A stretch of DNA of 50,272 bases from Candidatus Margulisiibacteriota bacterium. Its GTDB lineage: Bacteria > Margulisbacteria > Riflemargulisbacteria > GWF2-39-127. Positions 27,553 through 36,802 of the stretch are shown here, piece by piece; within the stretch, counting starts at the first letter, position 1; the number at the start of each line of letters is the position of its first letter. The notes under the pieces are model-generated. The model saw only the letters and a program-made list of their open reading frames with translations, searched no databases and had not been told where the DNA came from. Made by a program: the position numbers and the translations under genes. The stretch lies in the NCBI GenBank assembly GCA_003242895.1, contig QKMY01000068.1, positions 1-50,272 of the forward strand, read 5' to 3'.

Positions 27553-28905
27553 CTACCCGCCCACCATGATATCTTTGATACATACCGTAGGAGAACCAAT
27601 ATACCCATTGCCGGAGAAAAACTCAAGGTCATCCCCGATAAAATATATTTGTTTCAAGAAGTCGAGAAGGTTTCCGGCAATCATAACTCCCTTGACTGCT
27701 TTTGTTCGTTCTCCGTCTTCTATCAATATGCCCTGAGCTCCCAGACTGAACTCCCCGGATATCGGGTTAACCATGTGAAGCCCCATGACTTCAAAAATAT
27801 AAAAACATTTATGAGCCTCTTTCAAAAAAACTTCGGTATTCTTCTCTCCGGGCTGAATATAAATATTGCTGGGAGATATTCCAGGCACCATTTTGTACGA
27901 AGAGCGAAAAGCATTCCCCGTGCTCTTACCATTGGCCCGGTTGGCATTCTTACTATCATAAAGATAGGTTTTTAAAATCCCGTCTTCCATGATAACTTTT
28001 CGCTTCGTAGGAACCCCTTCATCATCATAATATGCCGAAGCAAGTCCTCCACGATACATTCCATCATCGACAATCGTGAGTAATGGACTGGAAACAGGCT
28101 TTCCAAGATTACCTTTCAGTAAAGATTTCCCTTTATAAACCTGCTCCGAATCAAAAAGAGCTGCCATAACACCTAAAAACTGAACAGCAACCGTCGGATC
28201 AAGGACAACATCGATCTTCTGGGTAGGCAGAGAAACCGCATCAAGCAGTATCGTCGATCGATAGGCCGCCTTTTGCCCGATATTAACTGGATTAAACTGA
28301 ACCAGCGCCGAGGAGGTCTGCATATAAGCTCCAGCCTCTCTCTGGTCTCCCGACTGAGCAATCACTTCTGCATAACCGCCAAGATAGGTAGAAACATTTC
28401 TCTGTAAAGGTATTTTTGATGAAACTAATAATGTCTCGGATATGCCGCTCGAGACTCCGACTTCCTCAGTGTTTACCACTCGCTTATCGTAACGATAAGC
28501 TTCTCTTTCTATTTGATAGGCTAAATTAATTTTTTGTTCGATAGAAAGATTTTTAATGCTCTCATCGACATTATTCAAGGGATCTTTATTCGGATTCTCT
28601 TCGAACTCCGGTAGAATATTATTAATATCTTTATCACTATAATTGACAATACTCTCTGCCTTATCGATAGTTGCCGCGATGGCTTCTTGAGAAAAGTCGC
28701 TCGAATAGGCGAATCCGACTCGTTCGTCTTCAATTATCCTGATGCCATAACCTTCATTCACTGCCTTCTTTGTTTCTACTATATTTTCTTTTCTTGTGGT
28801 AATTTTCTGGAAATCCAGGGAAGAGAAGAAGATCTCCCATTGGTTATAGCCTTTGTTGCGCAACCGGTCATATATTTTTTCAATTTTTTGCTCATTTGCT
28901 TGCAT
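27553..28905 (-). CDS. tldE: TldE/PmbA-type subunit of the TldD/TldE protease
   Basis: This protein has 450 residues. It is the catalytically silent partner of TldD. It lacks the HExxxH metal site, as expected for PmbA/TldE, but shares the fold: N-terminal YEIRIIEDERVGFA(Y)-like strand region, the KIDVVLDPTVAVQFLGVMAALF block, GKPVSSPLLTIVDDG, DDEGVPTKRKVIMEDGILKTYLYD and a C-terminal GNGYIGSPTVCIKDIMVGG. TldD/TldE complexes degrade unfolded short peptides and process peptide precursors in the cytosol. Its ATG overlaps the tldD stop by one base (TAATG), so both are translated as a pair. Confidence 0.92.
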   Translation of the reverse strand: MQANEQKIEKIYDRLRNKGYNQWEIFFSSLDFQKITTRKENIVETKKAVNEGYGIRIIEDERVGFAYSSDFSQEAIAATIDKAESIVNYSDKDINNILPEFEENPNKDPLNNVDESIKNLSIEQKINLAYQIEREAYRYDKRVVNTEEVGVSSGISETLLVSSKIPLQRNVSTYLGGYAEVIAQSGDQREAGAYMQTSSALVQFNPVNIGQKAAYRSTILLDAVSLPTQKIDVVLDPTVAVQFLGVMAALFDSEQVYKGKSLLKGNLGKPVSSPLLTIVDDGMYRGGLASAYYDDEGVPTKRKVIMEDGILKTYLYDSKNANRANGKSTGNAFRSSYKMVPGISPSNIYIQPGEKNTEVFLKEAHKCFYIFEVMGLHMVNPISGEFSLGAQGILIEDGERTKAVKGVMIAGNLLDFLKQIYFIGDDLEFFSGNGYIGSPTVCIKDIMVGG

Positions 28906-30284
28906 TATACCTGCCCTCCAACAACAATTTCCGGAATACGAAGCGTTGGCTGTGCATCACTAACCGGAACATGATCACCTTTTCCACATACTCCCGGAAT
29001 AAAGGTAAGATCATTTCCAACCATATCAACGCTTTTCAGTACTTCAGGACCATTTCCGGTGAGGGTAGCACCCCTGACAAGTTCCGCTACTTTTCCATTT
29101 TTAATTATAAACCCTTCCGACACTTCAAATACAAAATCACCGTTGGTAGTATTTACCTGCCCGCCACCCATCTTTGTAACTAATAAGCCATTCGATACGC
29201 TATCTACAATCGCTTGCGGGTCAGTCTCGCCATTCGCGATGTAGGTATTAGTCATCCTCGGTACCGGTTTGTTCCGATAATTTTCTCTTCGACCATTTCC
29301 GGTCGGCGGCATATTAAGCAAGTTCGCGCTCATCTTATCATTAATAAAATTTTTCAACACACCCTTTTCGATAAGGACACTTGGCGATGTTTTGGTGCCT
29401 TCGTCATCTACTGCCGAATACCCATACTTGTACGCCAGCGACCCGTCATCAATGACAGTAATGAGAGGCGACGCCACCATCTTCCCAAGGCTCTCGCTAA
29501 AAATCGAGGTCTTCTTATGAATAAAATCCGCTTCCAATGAATGGCCGCAAGCTTCATGGATCATTGTACCGCCAGCTTCCCCCGACAATACTACCATCAT
29601 TTTTCCGGCAGGCGCTAACGCGGCGTCTAACATGTTTACGGCCCTCTGAGCAGCCTTTCTGGCAATTTTTTCTACTGGTAATTCTTTAATATATTCCCAA
29701 CCACGGGATTCTCCCGGGCCTTCATATCCGGTTTGGATAATGCCATCTTTTTGGGCTATAACATTTATCATGAATCTTGACCGTATCCGCACGTCACGGA
29801 CGTGTATTCCTTCTGAATTAGCAATATATATTTCCTGTTCGGAATCGCCGTAACGAAGAGATACCTGGTTAATCAAGGGAGATACGGACCTCCCGGTTTT
29901 ATCAAGAAAATATAATAACTCTATTTTTTCACCTAAGCCAACAGATTCGGGCACGATTTTGATATAGTCGGCATTATACGATTGCAATGGAAGCAACGTA
30001 ACACTGCGCTTCTTTTGTCCTGCCTTAAAGACTTTGCTTAACTCTTTTGCAACCGACAGCACCCGATCTTTTTCCATTGAGTTGACATAAGCATAAGCAG
30101 TCGCATCTCCCTCAACTATTCTCAAGCCGATTCCGGAATCAATACCGGCGGTTATTTTTTCCACCTTACTCTGCTCCATAAACACCATCGTACTTTTTGT
30201 CTTTTCAGCAAAAAGTTCACAAAACCTGGCGCCACTTTCGGATAAAGTGTCTATAATTTCTTCTGATAACTTCTTTTCTATCAT
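28905..30284 (-). CDS. tldD: TldD metalloprotease subunit
   Basis: This protein has 459 residues. The zinc-binding motif HEACGHSLEAD (HExxxH) is intact and preceded by VLSGEAGGTMI. Further family blocks are GKMVASPLITVIDDGSL, YSAVDDEGTKT, RRENYRNKPVPRMTNTYI and GGGQVNTTNGDFVFEV. TldD is the active subunit of the TldD/TldE peptidase; in E. coli it is needed for microcin B17 maturation and CcdA turnover. The ribosome site GAGG is seven bases before ATG 30284. No peptide-modification gene is nearby, so a general peptidase role is most likely. Confidence 0.95.
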   Translation of the reverse strand: MIEKKLSEEIIDTLSESGARFCELFAEKTKSTMVFMEQSKVEKITAGIDSGIGLRIVEGDATAYAYVNSMEKDRVLSVAKELSKVFKAGQKKRSVTLLPLQSYNADYIKIVPESVGLGEKIELLYFLDKTGRSVSPLINQVSLRYGDSEQEIYIANSEGIHVRDVRIRSRFMINVIAQKDGIIQTGYEGPGESRGWEYIKELPVEKIARKAAQRAVNMLDAALAPAGKMMVVLSGEAGGTMIHEACGHSLEADFIHKKTSIFSESLGKMVASPLITVIDDGSLAYKYGYSAVDDEGTKTSPSVLIEKGVLKNFINDKMSANLLNMPPTGNGRRENYRNKPVPRMTNTYIANGETDPQAIVDSVSNGLLVTKMGGGQVNTTNGDFVFEVSEGFIIKNGKVAELVRGATLTGNGPEVLKSVDMVGNDLTFIPGVCGKGDHVPVSDAQPTLRIPEIVVGGQV

Positions 30285-30460
30285 GGATCAACCTCGCGTA
30301 AAAATATTTACAGGGATAAAATGTCAGGCTATGATAAATGAATTAATATTAATTGTATTATAAGCAAAATATATTATAAGTTTCTTAACAACTTTTTATT
30401 ATATATAACATATCCCCGGAATAATTTACATATTATTTTTTTATAATTCCTGACACCAGG

Positions 30461-31162
30461 CTAGCATACTTTCTCATTACAATCTCGATAGTAGGTATAG
30501 GTGAGAATTACCAGGTAGGTGCCGATAAGCCCTTGCAAAACAGGAAAGATCAGATTCTCTCCAATATATGGAATAAAAATGAACATATTATTGATCAGGA
30601 ATAACACCAGCATGATCCCTAGAAAATAGAAAGAATAGTTAAAAAATGTTCGATTATTAAGCCTTATGAACAGAAATAGTTTGCGCAGGGTATTAATAAT
30701 ACCAAGCCCGTCATTAATAACAATTATCGGCACAAAAAGCAAAATAACGACAAACCACAATACCAGGAACATGGCAACATACTGGACAACAGGAAGACGC
30801 GCAGAAACAACTAGCAATAAGCCTGTAGGAAATAAAATAATTAGAGAGACGGCATAAACGGTAATAATCTTTTTTAAACTTAGAAGAAGACTTCGAACAA
30901 AGTCTATCCGGTTTTCTTCAATTATGCTTTTGCCCATTGCGACAATAAGCGTCTGTACATAGATATGAACGAAAGAAAATACCACAATAAAAAGCTGAGT
31001 CGTACTATTCACATTTTGCAGCGGTTCGTCTAATTTTAGTTTTATGAACGAACTGAAAATACTCACGAGAAAATAAATTATGATTGAGGGAAATACTATG
31101 GAATAATCTTGCCTGAGAAGCTGATAACTTTTTTGCAATAATGGTAACAAGCTAAACGTCAT
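30461..31162 (-). CDS. Polytopic membrane protein, about six TM segments
   Basis: This protein has 233 residues and is very hydrophobic, with membrane segments near 22-40, 55-75, 95-118, 122-147, 175-195 and 200-222. A Lys/Arg-rich loop around residues 150-165 (TLRKLFLFIRLNNRTFF) is reminiscent of DUF-type integral membrane proteins of unknown function. Its ATG overlaps the fliE stop by one base (TAATG), so it is translationally coupled to fliE. I do not recognise it as FliF, FliO/P/Q/R or another flagellar export component. Function unknown. Confidence 0.7.
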   Translation of the reverse strand: MTFSLLPLLQKSYQLLRQDYSIVFPSIIIYFLVSIFSSFIKLKLDEPLQNVNSTTQLFIVVFSFVHIYVQTLIVAMGKSIIEENRIDFVRSLLLSLKKIITVYAVSLIILFPTGLLLVVSARLPVVQYVAMFLVLWFVVILLFVPIIVINDGLGIINTLRKLFLFIRLNNRTFFNYSFYFLGIMLVLFLINNMFIFIPYIGENLIFPVLQGLIGTYLVILTYTYYRDCNEKVC

Positions 31163-31458
31163 TAAACCTGCATCCTCAGTAATTCCTGCATTCCTTCAAC
31201 CAACTTATTCCGAACCTGCACGGTGTACTGCATAGCAACCGAAGCTCGTTCCATTGCCATCATCACTTTATGCATATCCGTATTTCTTCCTAAGGCAAAG
31301 TCTTGGGATAAATTATCGGCAGTTACAAGAGCCTTGTTGGTTTCATTAAGGTTATTGATTAAGGTCTTTTTAAAACTGTCCCCGAAGCTCTGGCCTTTTG
31401 GCAAACTCAGTCCTTTATCAAGGGCTATGTCTGAGGAAATAGGATTAATATCTAGCAT
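31162..31458 (-). CDS. fliE: Flagellar hook-basal body protein FliE (orphan)
   Basis: This protein has 98 residues from the ATG at 31458. A near-perfect ribosome site (GAGGTGAT) starts eight bases upstream, which rules out the in-frame GTG at 31467 within it. The family C-terminus is clear: a helical stretch with D-M-H-K-V-M-M-A-M-E-R-A-S-V-A-M-Q-Y and V-R-N-K-L-V-E-G-M-Q-E-L-L-R-M-Q-V. FliE joins the MS ring to the proximal rod. No other flagellar gene lies in the window; fliE normally sits with flgB/flgC/fliF. Here it is between an RHH gene and a membrane protein gene. Confidence 0.88.
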   Translation of the reverse strand: MLDINPISSDIALDKGLSLPKGQSFGDSFKKTLINNLNETNKALVTADNLSQDFALGRNTDMHKVMMAMERASVAMQYTVQVRNKLVEGMQELLRMQV

Positions 31459-31469
31459 GGTTATCACCT

Positions 31470-31655
31470 CTATTTCAGGATAGTTTGAGATTTTGGTTTA
31501 GTCTTATTCTCGGTTAATTTGCGCTCGCGGTCAATGAGCCTTCGGACATAGGCACTCATACTGCATTTACTAAGATAAGCATGGAGCCTTACGAACTCAT
31601 ACTCTTCCTCGGAAACTGTTACATTTATTGCTAATCTTTCATTCTTTTCGCTCAT
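31470..31655 (-). CDS. Small ribbon-helix-helix (CopG/MobC-like) protein
   Basis: This protein has about 61 residues from ATG 31655; an in-frame GTG at 31667 would add four. The segment NVTVSEEEYEFVRLHAYLSKCSMSAYVRRLIDRE shows a ribbon strand, helix, turn and helix, as in RHH DNA-binding proteins and relaxosome accessory proteins. A basic tail follows. The stop lies 11 bases before fliE and inside its ribosome-site region, so the two are cotranscribed. It is probably a transcriptional regulator, perhaps of this operon (inference). Confidence 0.7.
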   Translation of the reverse strand: MSEKNERLAINVTVSEEEYEFVRLHAYLSKCSMSAYVRRLIDRERKLTENKTKPKSQTILK

Positions 31656-31681
31656 ATGCAACACCACAACATTTAAATATT

Positions 31682-31710
31682 ACAATAGTAAAACATTAAC
31701 ACTTTGTCAA
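31682..31710 (-). promoter_or_regulatory. Predicted sigma-70 promoter of the RHH-fliE operon
   Basis: On the minus strand a perfect -35 TTGACA (31710-31705) is separated by 17 bases from TATTGT (31687-31682). Transcription would begin near 31675, giving a very short leader before the RHH start at 31655. Confidence 0.6.
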
Positions 31711-32183
31711 GTACAGCAAAAAACTTTTTAAATTTTCCGTTAAATTAATTATATCAAATAAATTCCAAAGAAACTAAAAACCGCGATATTGTCCGGCACA
31801 GGAATCCTCCTATAAACTATCAACCGAATTTCCATTCGGTCCTGTTTGCTTATTATTGCAGAAATAACTATATGTCAATTTTACAAAATAATAATGTTTC
31901 AAAGTATATTAGAAAAATAAAGCCTTACAACCACAAGGAATATTTCCCAACCCAGCCTTTTATAGATATATATTTTATCTCTTGTAAAAAGTTACATATT
32001 ATCATAAAATTCATCTGCTGCGCCCGAGAATTTGAGCAGTTAAAAGCTTTGCTGCAAAGGTATAATATTTGCTTAAAATTTCTTTGTATATGAATTTATT
32101 GATACAATATAATTGTTTCAGAATAATTGTATTTTAGGCCTTAAAGCGCGGCTGCAAAATAACTTAACCAAAGGATCAAATCG
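31711..32183. other. AT-rich intergenic region, no convincing gene
   Basis: About 470 bases between the RHH operon and the ankyrin gene. It is strongly AT-rich. A small hairpin (CCGAATTTCCATTCGG) lies near 31823. A predicted promoter for the ankyrin gene is at 32084-32113. A 73-codon plus-strand reading at 31872-32093 has no ribosome site and an odd composition, and I do not accept it. Confidence 0.6.
32084..32113 (+). promoter_or_regulatory. Predicted promoter of the ankyrin-repeat gene
   Basis: TTGTAT (32084-32089), an 18-base spacer and a perfect TATAAT (32108-32113). The leader to the ATG at 32184 would be about 64 bases. Confidence 0.45.
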
Positions 32184-33065
32184 ATGACGGGAACCTCAAT
32201 TAAAGAAAGATCAAGTAATAATAAAAAAATCGTTAGCAGTTTAGACAAGGACCTCTGCGAGACTGTAAGTGCTGACAAGGACCTTAATCACACAAAAAAA
32301 CCGGAGCTTATCAGCGCGAATAAACAAAGCAGCCTTCCCACAGAAAAAATCCTACAGCAACTAACCAGGGAAGACCATTACGATAAAGATTTTAGTGATA
32401 TCAATATCCTCTCCGCAGCGCGAAAAGGCGAGATTAAAACGATTGAGCGCCTCATTAAGGATAACATAGACGTAAACATGCAGGACAAAGAAGGAAAAAG
32501 CCCGCTTATGGTAGCAACCCTAAATAAGAATAAAGAGCTTGCAGGACTACTTCTCAAAGCTCATGCAAATGTTAACAGCAAAGATACTAACGGGAAAACT
32601 GCGTTAAGAGTTGCCATAGAAAACAACGCAGAAGATATTGCTCTTATGCTTATTAAATATAACGCTGATGTTAATACCAAAGATAAATACAAACAAACCC
32701 CACTCATTTGGGCCGCAAAAAATGGACGGGCCTCATGGATCAAGCTGCTCCTAAAATACAGTGCCGATATTAACATTGAAGATTCTCACAAAAAGATTGC
32801 TTTCATTTGGGCCGCCATGAATGGCCACAAAGAAATTGTGAAACTATTGGTCAACAAGGTCAATATTAATTTTAAAGATATCTTTGGAAAAAACGCACTC
32901 ATCTACTCCGCAATCCAAGGACATACAGAGATAATAAAACTCCTCATAAAAAACAAATCCTTTATCCATTCTACTGACTGCTACGGAAAAACTGCGGCAA
33001 TGTACGCAAAAGAGCACGGACATAAGGAAATCACACTCCTGCTCAACAGACCGTTAATGCGCTAA
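32184..33065 (+). CDS. Ankyrin-repeat protein
   Basis: This protein has 293 residues with no signal peptide. The first ~70 residues are charged and probably disordered. Then six to seven ankyrin repeats of about 33 residues run to the end, with the G(K/)T(A/P)L..A...G...I..LL(I/L)....(D/N)(V/I)N.(K/) consensus. The first (about 71-101) and last are partial. Ankyrin repeats bind other proteins; bacterial examples act in the cytoplasm, periplasm or as effectors. The gene is a single unit with a good ribosome site (AAAGGA, eight bases from ATG), converging with the small exported-protein gene at 33208. Confidence 0.88.
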   Translation: MTGTSIKERSSNNKKIVSSLDKDLCETVSADKDLNHTKKPELISANKQSSLPTEKILQQLTREDHYDKDFSDINILSAARKGEIKTIERLIKDNIDVNMQDKEGKSPLMVATLNKNKELAGLLLKAHANVNSKDTNGKTALRVAIENNAEDIALMLIKYNADVNTKDKYKQTPLIWAAKNGRASWIKLLLKYSADINIEDSHKKIAFIWAAMNGHKEIVKLLVNKVNINFKDIFGKNALIYSAIQGHTEIIKLLIKNKSFIHSTDCYGKTAAMYAKEHGHKEITLLLNRPLMR

Positions 33066-33125
33066 CCTATAAGTGCATCCTCTTAAAATTGGCTATCGCT
33101 GCTTCCGAGCGTTGAATGCCACGCG

Positions 33126-33164
33126 ACGATAAAAAGGCGAAAGCAGCTTTTTCCAGCTGCTTTC
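33126..33164 (-). terminator. Terminator of the small exported-protein gene
   Basis: GAAAGCAGCT (33139-33148) and AGCTGCTTTC (33155-33164) form a perfect ten-base stem with a six-base loop. On the minus strand it is followed by GCCTTTTTATCG, a short T-run. It lies 44 bases past the stop of the gene at 33208-33609, between convergent genes, and may serve the ankyrin gene too. Confidence 0.6.
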
Positions 33165-33207
33165 ACAAAGATAGGAGGTCACGAACGTTCCAAGTTTAAT
33201 AGATATG

Positions 33208-33609
33208 TTATAACGGCATTACCACATATACATCCCAGACAGAAAATGATTTTAGATCTGCATCCTTTTGATAGGTAACAAGATCAGTGCAAATACCAGC
33301 GCTGATATCTTTATTAATAGCTTTCTCAAGCGCATACATAAAAGAAACTGCCGGAGTAGAGCCTTTAGCACCGGCTACGGCAACGCCCCAGCTCCCATAA
33401 TAGAAATCCGCAAAATATGAATTCGTGTTTTCATCAAGAATTCCAATCGTGCCATCAGCAACAAATCCGCTACCGAAATCCAGCCTCAAACCTCCCTTAC
33501 CCATGCCTGATCCCGTAAATGAGGTATATAAATATGGTGTTGCTAAATCTGCAAAACTTACCCCAGCAATACTTAATAATAATGATGCTATTACAATTAT
33601 TTTTTTCAT
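33208..33609 (-). CDS. Small exported protein of unknown function
   Basis: This protein has 133 residues with a clear signal peptide (about 1-20, VSFA-DLATP). The mature part is glycine- and aromatic-rich, with alternating strands (GGLRLDFGSGFVADGTIGIL, FYYGSWGVAVAG, FSVWDVYVVMPL). This resembles a small outer-membrane beta-barrel or porin-like fragment, although only about 110 residues remain. There is no cysteine-type lipobox. GAAGGG is a suitable ribosome site. It is a single gene. The barrel idea is only a composition-based guess. Confidence 0.7.
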   Translation of the reverse strand: MKKIIVIASLLLSIAGVSFADLATPYLYTSFTGSGMGKGGLRLDFGSGFVADGTIGILDENTNSYFADFYYGSWGVAVAGAKGSTPAVSFMYALEKAINKDISAGICTDLVTYQKDADLKSFSVWDVYVVMPL

Positions 33610-33856
33610 TTTTCTTTCCCTTCTATTTTTAAGTTTTATTTATTAATCATTTTTTGACTATATCTACTAAAATGTTACCAGCCACCTCCTTCAACAGCAG
33701 AGGTATATACAATTTTTATGCCAAAATCATTATTCGCAGATGACGGTGTCGCTTACAAGAAGTAAAAGGACGTAATAACGAACAAATAGCATTCTTTACC
33801 GATCTTAATCTTGTCTTTGTCCGCTGATTACGTTAACACAACAAAGTTGCCATATA

Positions 33857-33874
33857 ATTTACAAATTTGTAAAT
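33857..33874. promoter_or_regulatory. Perfect 18-base palindrome, candidate operator
   Basis: ATTTACAAATTTGTAAAT is a perfect palindrome just upstream of the predicted -35 element (33882) of the sigma-54 activator gene. Its position suits an activator or repressor site. What binds is unknown. Confidence 0.45.
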
Positions 33875-33881
33875 ATTTTTA

Positions 33882-33910
33882 TTTAAACCTACATAAATGT
33901 ATGCTACAAT
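33882..33910 (+). promoter_or_regulatory. Predicted sigma-70 promoter of the sigma-54 activator gene
   Basis: TTTAAA (33882-33887), a 17-base spacer and TACAAT (33905-33910). The ATG of the activator follows at 33939. The rest of the 33610-33938 gap (about 330 bases) holds no other gene that I can see. Confidence 0.45.
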
Positions 33911-33938
33911 TGTTTCATTAATCGTGGAGGTGTATTAT

Positions 33939-35477
33939 ATGGAGGATGCCATTAGAGAAGTAAAAGAGATGCAAACCCTGTATGAGATTAGTATGGCATT
34001 ATCTGCGTCGCTCAATCTCAATGAATCGATCAATAAAATATTCAGCATTCTTGATTCAAAAATGGGAATGAGCCGAGGAACACTAACCTTATTAAACAAA
34101 CTGACCAACGAAATATCCATAGAGATCGCACATGGCTTGGCTGACGAAGCAAAAAAACGCGGTAAGTACATGGTAGGAGAAGGAATCACCGGAAAGGTGA
34201 TCGAAAAAGGTGATCCGGCAGTAATACCACTTATAGGAAAAGAACCTCTCTTTTTAAACAAAACCCGCTCTCGGGGCGATATCAAAAGAAACGATATCTC
34301 TTTTATCTGCGTTCCAATTAAAATTGGAAACGAAATTATCGGCGCTATAAGCGTGGACAAACTTTTTGAAAACAACATTGCACCCACCGAAGATGTCAGG
34401 TTACTATCAATCATTGCTTCGATGATCGCCCAGGCGGTTAAGCTAAAAAGACTTATTGAGGAAGAGAAAGAAAAACTAATTTCGGAAAATATCAAACTCA
34501 AAGAAGAGCTTAGAGAAAAATACAACATCACAAATATCATTGGCAATAGCAGCGTAATGCATAATATCTATGAAAACATTATTCAAGTGGCCCCATCGAA
34601 TACGACAGTATTAATACGTGGCGAAAGTGGAACGGGAAAAGAACTTGTAGCTCACGCCGTTCATTATAATAGCCCAAGAGCCCAGAAACCGTTCATAAAA
34701 ATCAACTGCGCGACTATCCCTGAAAACCTCATAGAATCCGAGTTATTCGGTCATGAAAAAGGCGCCTTTACAGGAGCCAATGAGCAAAAAAAAGGAAAGT
34801 TCGAAGCGGCACATGGAGGTACTATTTTTTTAGACGAGATAGGTGAACTCAGCACCCAGCTACAGGTAAAACTGCTACGGATACTGCAAGAACGGGAATT
34901 TGAACGGGTAGGCGGCATAACCTCGGTTAAAGTAAATGTCCGGGTAATCGCAGCTACGAACCGGGACCTCGAAAAGGAAATCAGTGAACATCGGTTCCGC
35001 GAAGACCTTTATTACCGGCTTAATGTATTTCCTATCTATATGCCCCCGCTCAGGGAACGAAAAACAGATGTCTTGCTGTTAGCAGAATATTTCCTGGCAC
35101 GCTACGCAGAAGAAAATGACAGAAAAATAAATCGGATATCTACCCTGGCAATCGATCTTTTAAGCTCGTACCATTGGCCGGGAAATGTTCGTGAACTACA
35201 AAATTGCATGGAAAGAGCCGTTCTCCTATGTAACTCCGATACAATACAAGCGCCCCACCTTCCACCGACACTGCAACGAATTGATACCGTTGAGAACAGA
35301 GATACCCTATCTCTTTCCCAGCAAGTCGAGAACTTCGAAAAAGAACTCATAATCGATGCGCTGCAAAAAAGCAGAGGGAACAAAATAAAAGCGACAGCTT
35401 ATCTTTCGACAACGGAAAGGATCCTCGGGTACAAAATAGAACGTTACGAGATCGACTTTAAAAAATTTAAGAGATAA
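33939..35477 (+). CDS. NifA-like sigma-54-dependent transcriptional activator (GAF-AAA+-Fis)
   Basis: From ATG 33939 (GGAGG, eight bases upstream) this protein has 512 residues; an upstream in-frame ATG at 33897 lies on the predicted -10 and is rejected. An N-terminal GAF domain (about 10-170) is followed by a charged helical linker. The AAA+ domain has Walker A GESGTGKE (about 228), GAFTGA (about 275, the sigma-54 contact loop), Walker B IFLDEIG (about 298) and arginine-finger regions. The C-terminal Fis-type helix-turn-helix ([24 protein letters not shown]) is slightly unusual in sequence. The layout matches NifA/FhlA-type activators. The signal bound by the GAF domain is unknown. The DUF4922 gene follows 87 bases later. 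Confidence 0.92.
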   Translation: MEDAIREVKEMQTLYEISMALSASLNLNESINKIFSILDSKMGMSRGTLTLLNKLTNEISIEIAHGLADEAKKRGKYMVGEGITGKVIEKGDPAVIPLIGKEPLFLNKTRSRGDIKRNDISFICVPIKIGNEIIGAISVDKLFENNIAPTEDVRLLSIIASMIAQAVKLKRLIEEEKEKLISENIKLKEELREKYNITNIIGNSSVMHNIYENIIQVAPSNTTVLIRGESGTGKELVAHAVHYNSPRAQKPFIKINCATIPENLIESELFGHEKGAFTGANEQKKGKFEAAHGGTIFLDEIGELSTQLQVKLLRILQEREFERVGGITSVKVNVRVIAATNRDLEKEISEHRFREDLYYRLNVFPIYMPPLRERKTDVLLLAEYFLARYAEENDRKINRISTLAIDLLSSYHWPGNVRELQNCMERAVLLCNSDTIQAPHLPPTLQRIDTVENRDTLSLSQQVENFEKELIIDALQKSRGNKIKATAYLSTTERILGYKIERYEIDFKKFKR

Positions 35478-35564
35478 AATAAAATATTTATCATTTATTG
35501 CTTAATTTTTGTATAATTGAAATAGAGCAAATCCACATGTCCCCCCGCTAAAAAGGAGTAATTC

Positions 35565-36719
35565 ATGGATAGACAAACATTATTAGATGCTATTGAAATG
35601 AAAAATGTGTCAAAACAAGATGCATTAAATATTATGAAAATCTCCGCTATCGACTCGCAGCAAAAACTGCAAAACGCGCTCAATCAGGTATATCCCAAAC
35701 TTGGGCTGGGCCTTACACTAGATCTGCTCTTTGAACAGCAAATTGACACCGGATTCATAGGAGATACTCTTGATGGAGTAGAAGTCGTATCAATGTTTGA
35801 TGAAGAGTATAAGATCTCTTTTTCAGCTATGTTCAATCCCAAACGAGAGGAAAGAGCGAAGGGATTCGGAATCAGGAAACCGCCGGAAAACAGCGGCTAT
35901 AATTATATGAATGACGGATGTTTTCTCTGTATGGAAAACATCATCTGGCAGCAAAACGGAAGACAGAAAGGGTTTTACTGGAATCCTAGACAGAGCATAA
36001 ATGAGTATAACTTCCTTACTAATCCATTTCCTATATTTAACAGGCATTTCACTATCGCAAGTGCTTCACATGTAATACAAAGGATCAACAGCGATCACCT
36101 TCGGGATATGATCCAATTCATGGATGAAGCAGAAGATTACCTTATCTTTTTTAATGGTCAGGATGCGGGGGCCTCGATACCATGGCACCTCCATATGCAA
36201 GCGTGTCGGCAAGTACTGCCTATCGAGCAAGCACAGGACAAGGTCGTTATTCTTGATGATGTCATAAAAATATCCATGCTTCATTATCCTATGCCTGTTA
36301 TTAAGTTAACCGGTACAAGCAGATATCTTATCGATCTCGCAGGCTCTATGATCGTTAAACGATGGATAGAAGCTGAACCCAATTATCACAATACACTTAA
36401 CTTTCTTGGGACTAAACGAAACAAGGAATATCAAATATACTTCGTATTAAGGGATATTCTAAAATATAAAACCAGATGGATGAAGGGGATGCCCGCGTCA
36501 ATCGAAATGGGCGGTGTTATCATATGGTCGCACCCGGATGACAGGGCAAAATTCGATAATTTCGAAAAAGGACTTTATATTGAACAAAACGGTTCTTCCC
36601 AAAATATCAACGGACTTGATATCATTAAAGGAATTATGGTAGACGTCAGGCCTTCCGAAACGACCATTAATAATTTCGTTAATAATCTTTGCTGGGAAAA
36701 AATAAATGGTTGTTATTAA
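35565..36719 (+). CDS. DUF4922/GalT-like HIT-superfamily nucleotidyltransferase or phosphorylase
   Basis: This protein has 384 residues. The central part resembles the galactose-1-phosphate uridylyltransferase / HIT fold. NPFPIFNRHFTIAS.SH corresponds to the family's N-terminal strand pair, and WHLHMQA (H208-x-H210-x-Q212) is the HxHxQ active-site motif whose second His forms the nucleotidyl intermediate. FFNGQDAGASIPWH precedes it, as in DUF4922 and GDP-galactose phosphorylase-type proteins. A CFLC pair may bind metal. A strong ribosome site (AAGGAG) precedes the ATG. The substrate cannot be predicted. It lies 87 bases downstream of the sigma-54 activator and may be cotranscribed. Confidence 0.78.
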   Translation: MDRQTLLDAIEMKNVSKQDALNIMKISAIDSQQKLQNALNQVYPKLGLGLTLDLLFEQQIDTGFIGDTLDGVEVVSMFDEEYKISFSAMFNPKREERAKGFGIRKPPENSGYNYMNDGCFLCMENIIWQQNGRQKGFYWNPRQSINEYNFLTNPFPIFNRHFTIASASHVIQRINSDHLRDMIQFMDEAEDYLIFFNGQDAGASIPWHLHMQACRQVLPIEQAQDKVVILDDVIKISMLHYPMPVIKLTGTSRYLIDLAGSMIVKRWIEAEPNYHNTLNFLGTKRNKEYQIYFVLRDILKYKTRWMKGMPASIEMGGVIIWSHPDDRAKFDNFEKGLYIEQNGSSQNINGLDIIKGIMVDVRPSETTINNFVNNLCWEKINGCY

Positions 36720-36802
36720 TCAAGCTAATAGTCTATACTAGAAAATGGCAGGGTTTACTATATTATTAATATTGAATTGCATGACTGTAAAAAAGTTCTC
36801 CT

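Noticed and set aside
31872-32093. 73-codon plus-strand ORF in the gap before the ankyrin gene
   Set aside because: No ribosome site, atypical composition rich in Ile, Cys and Lys, no recognisable motif; more likely chance in AT-rich sequence.
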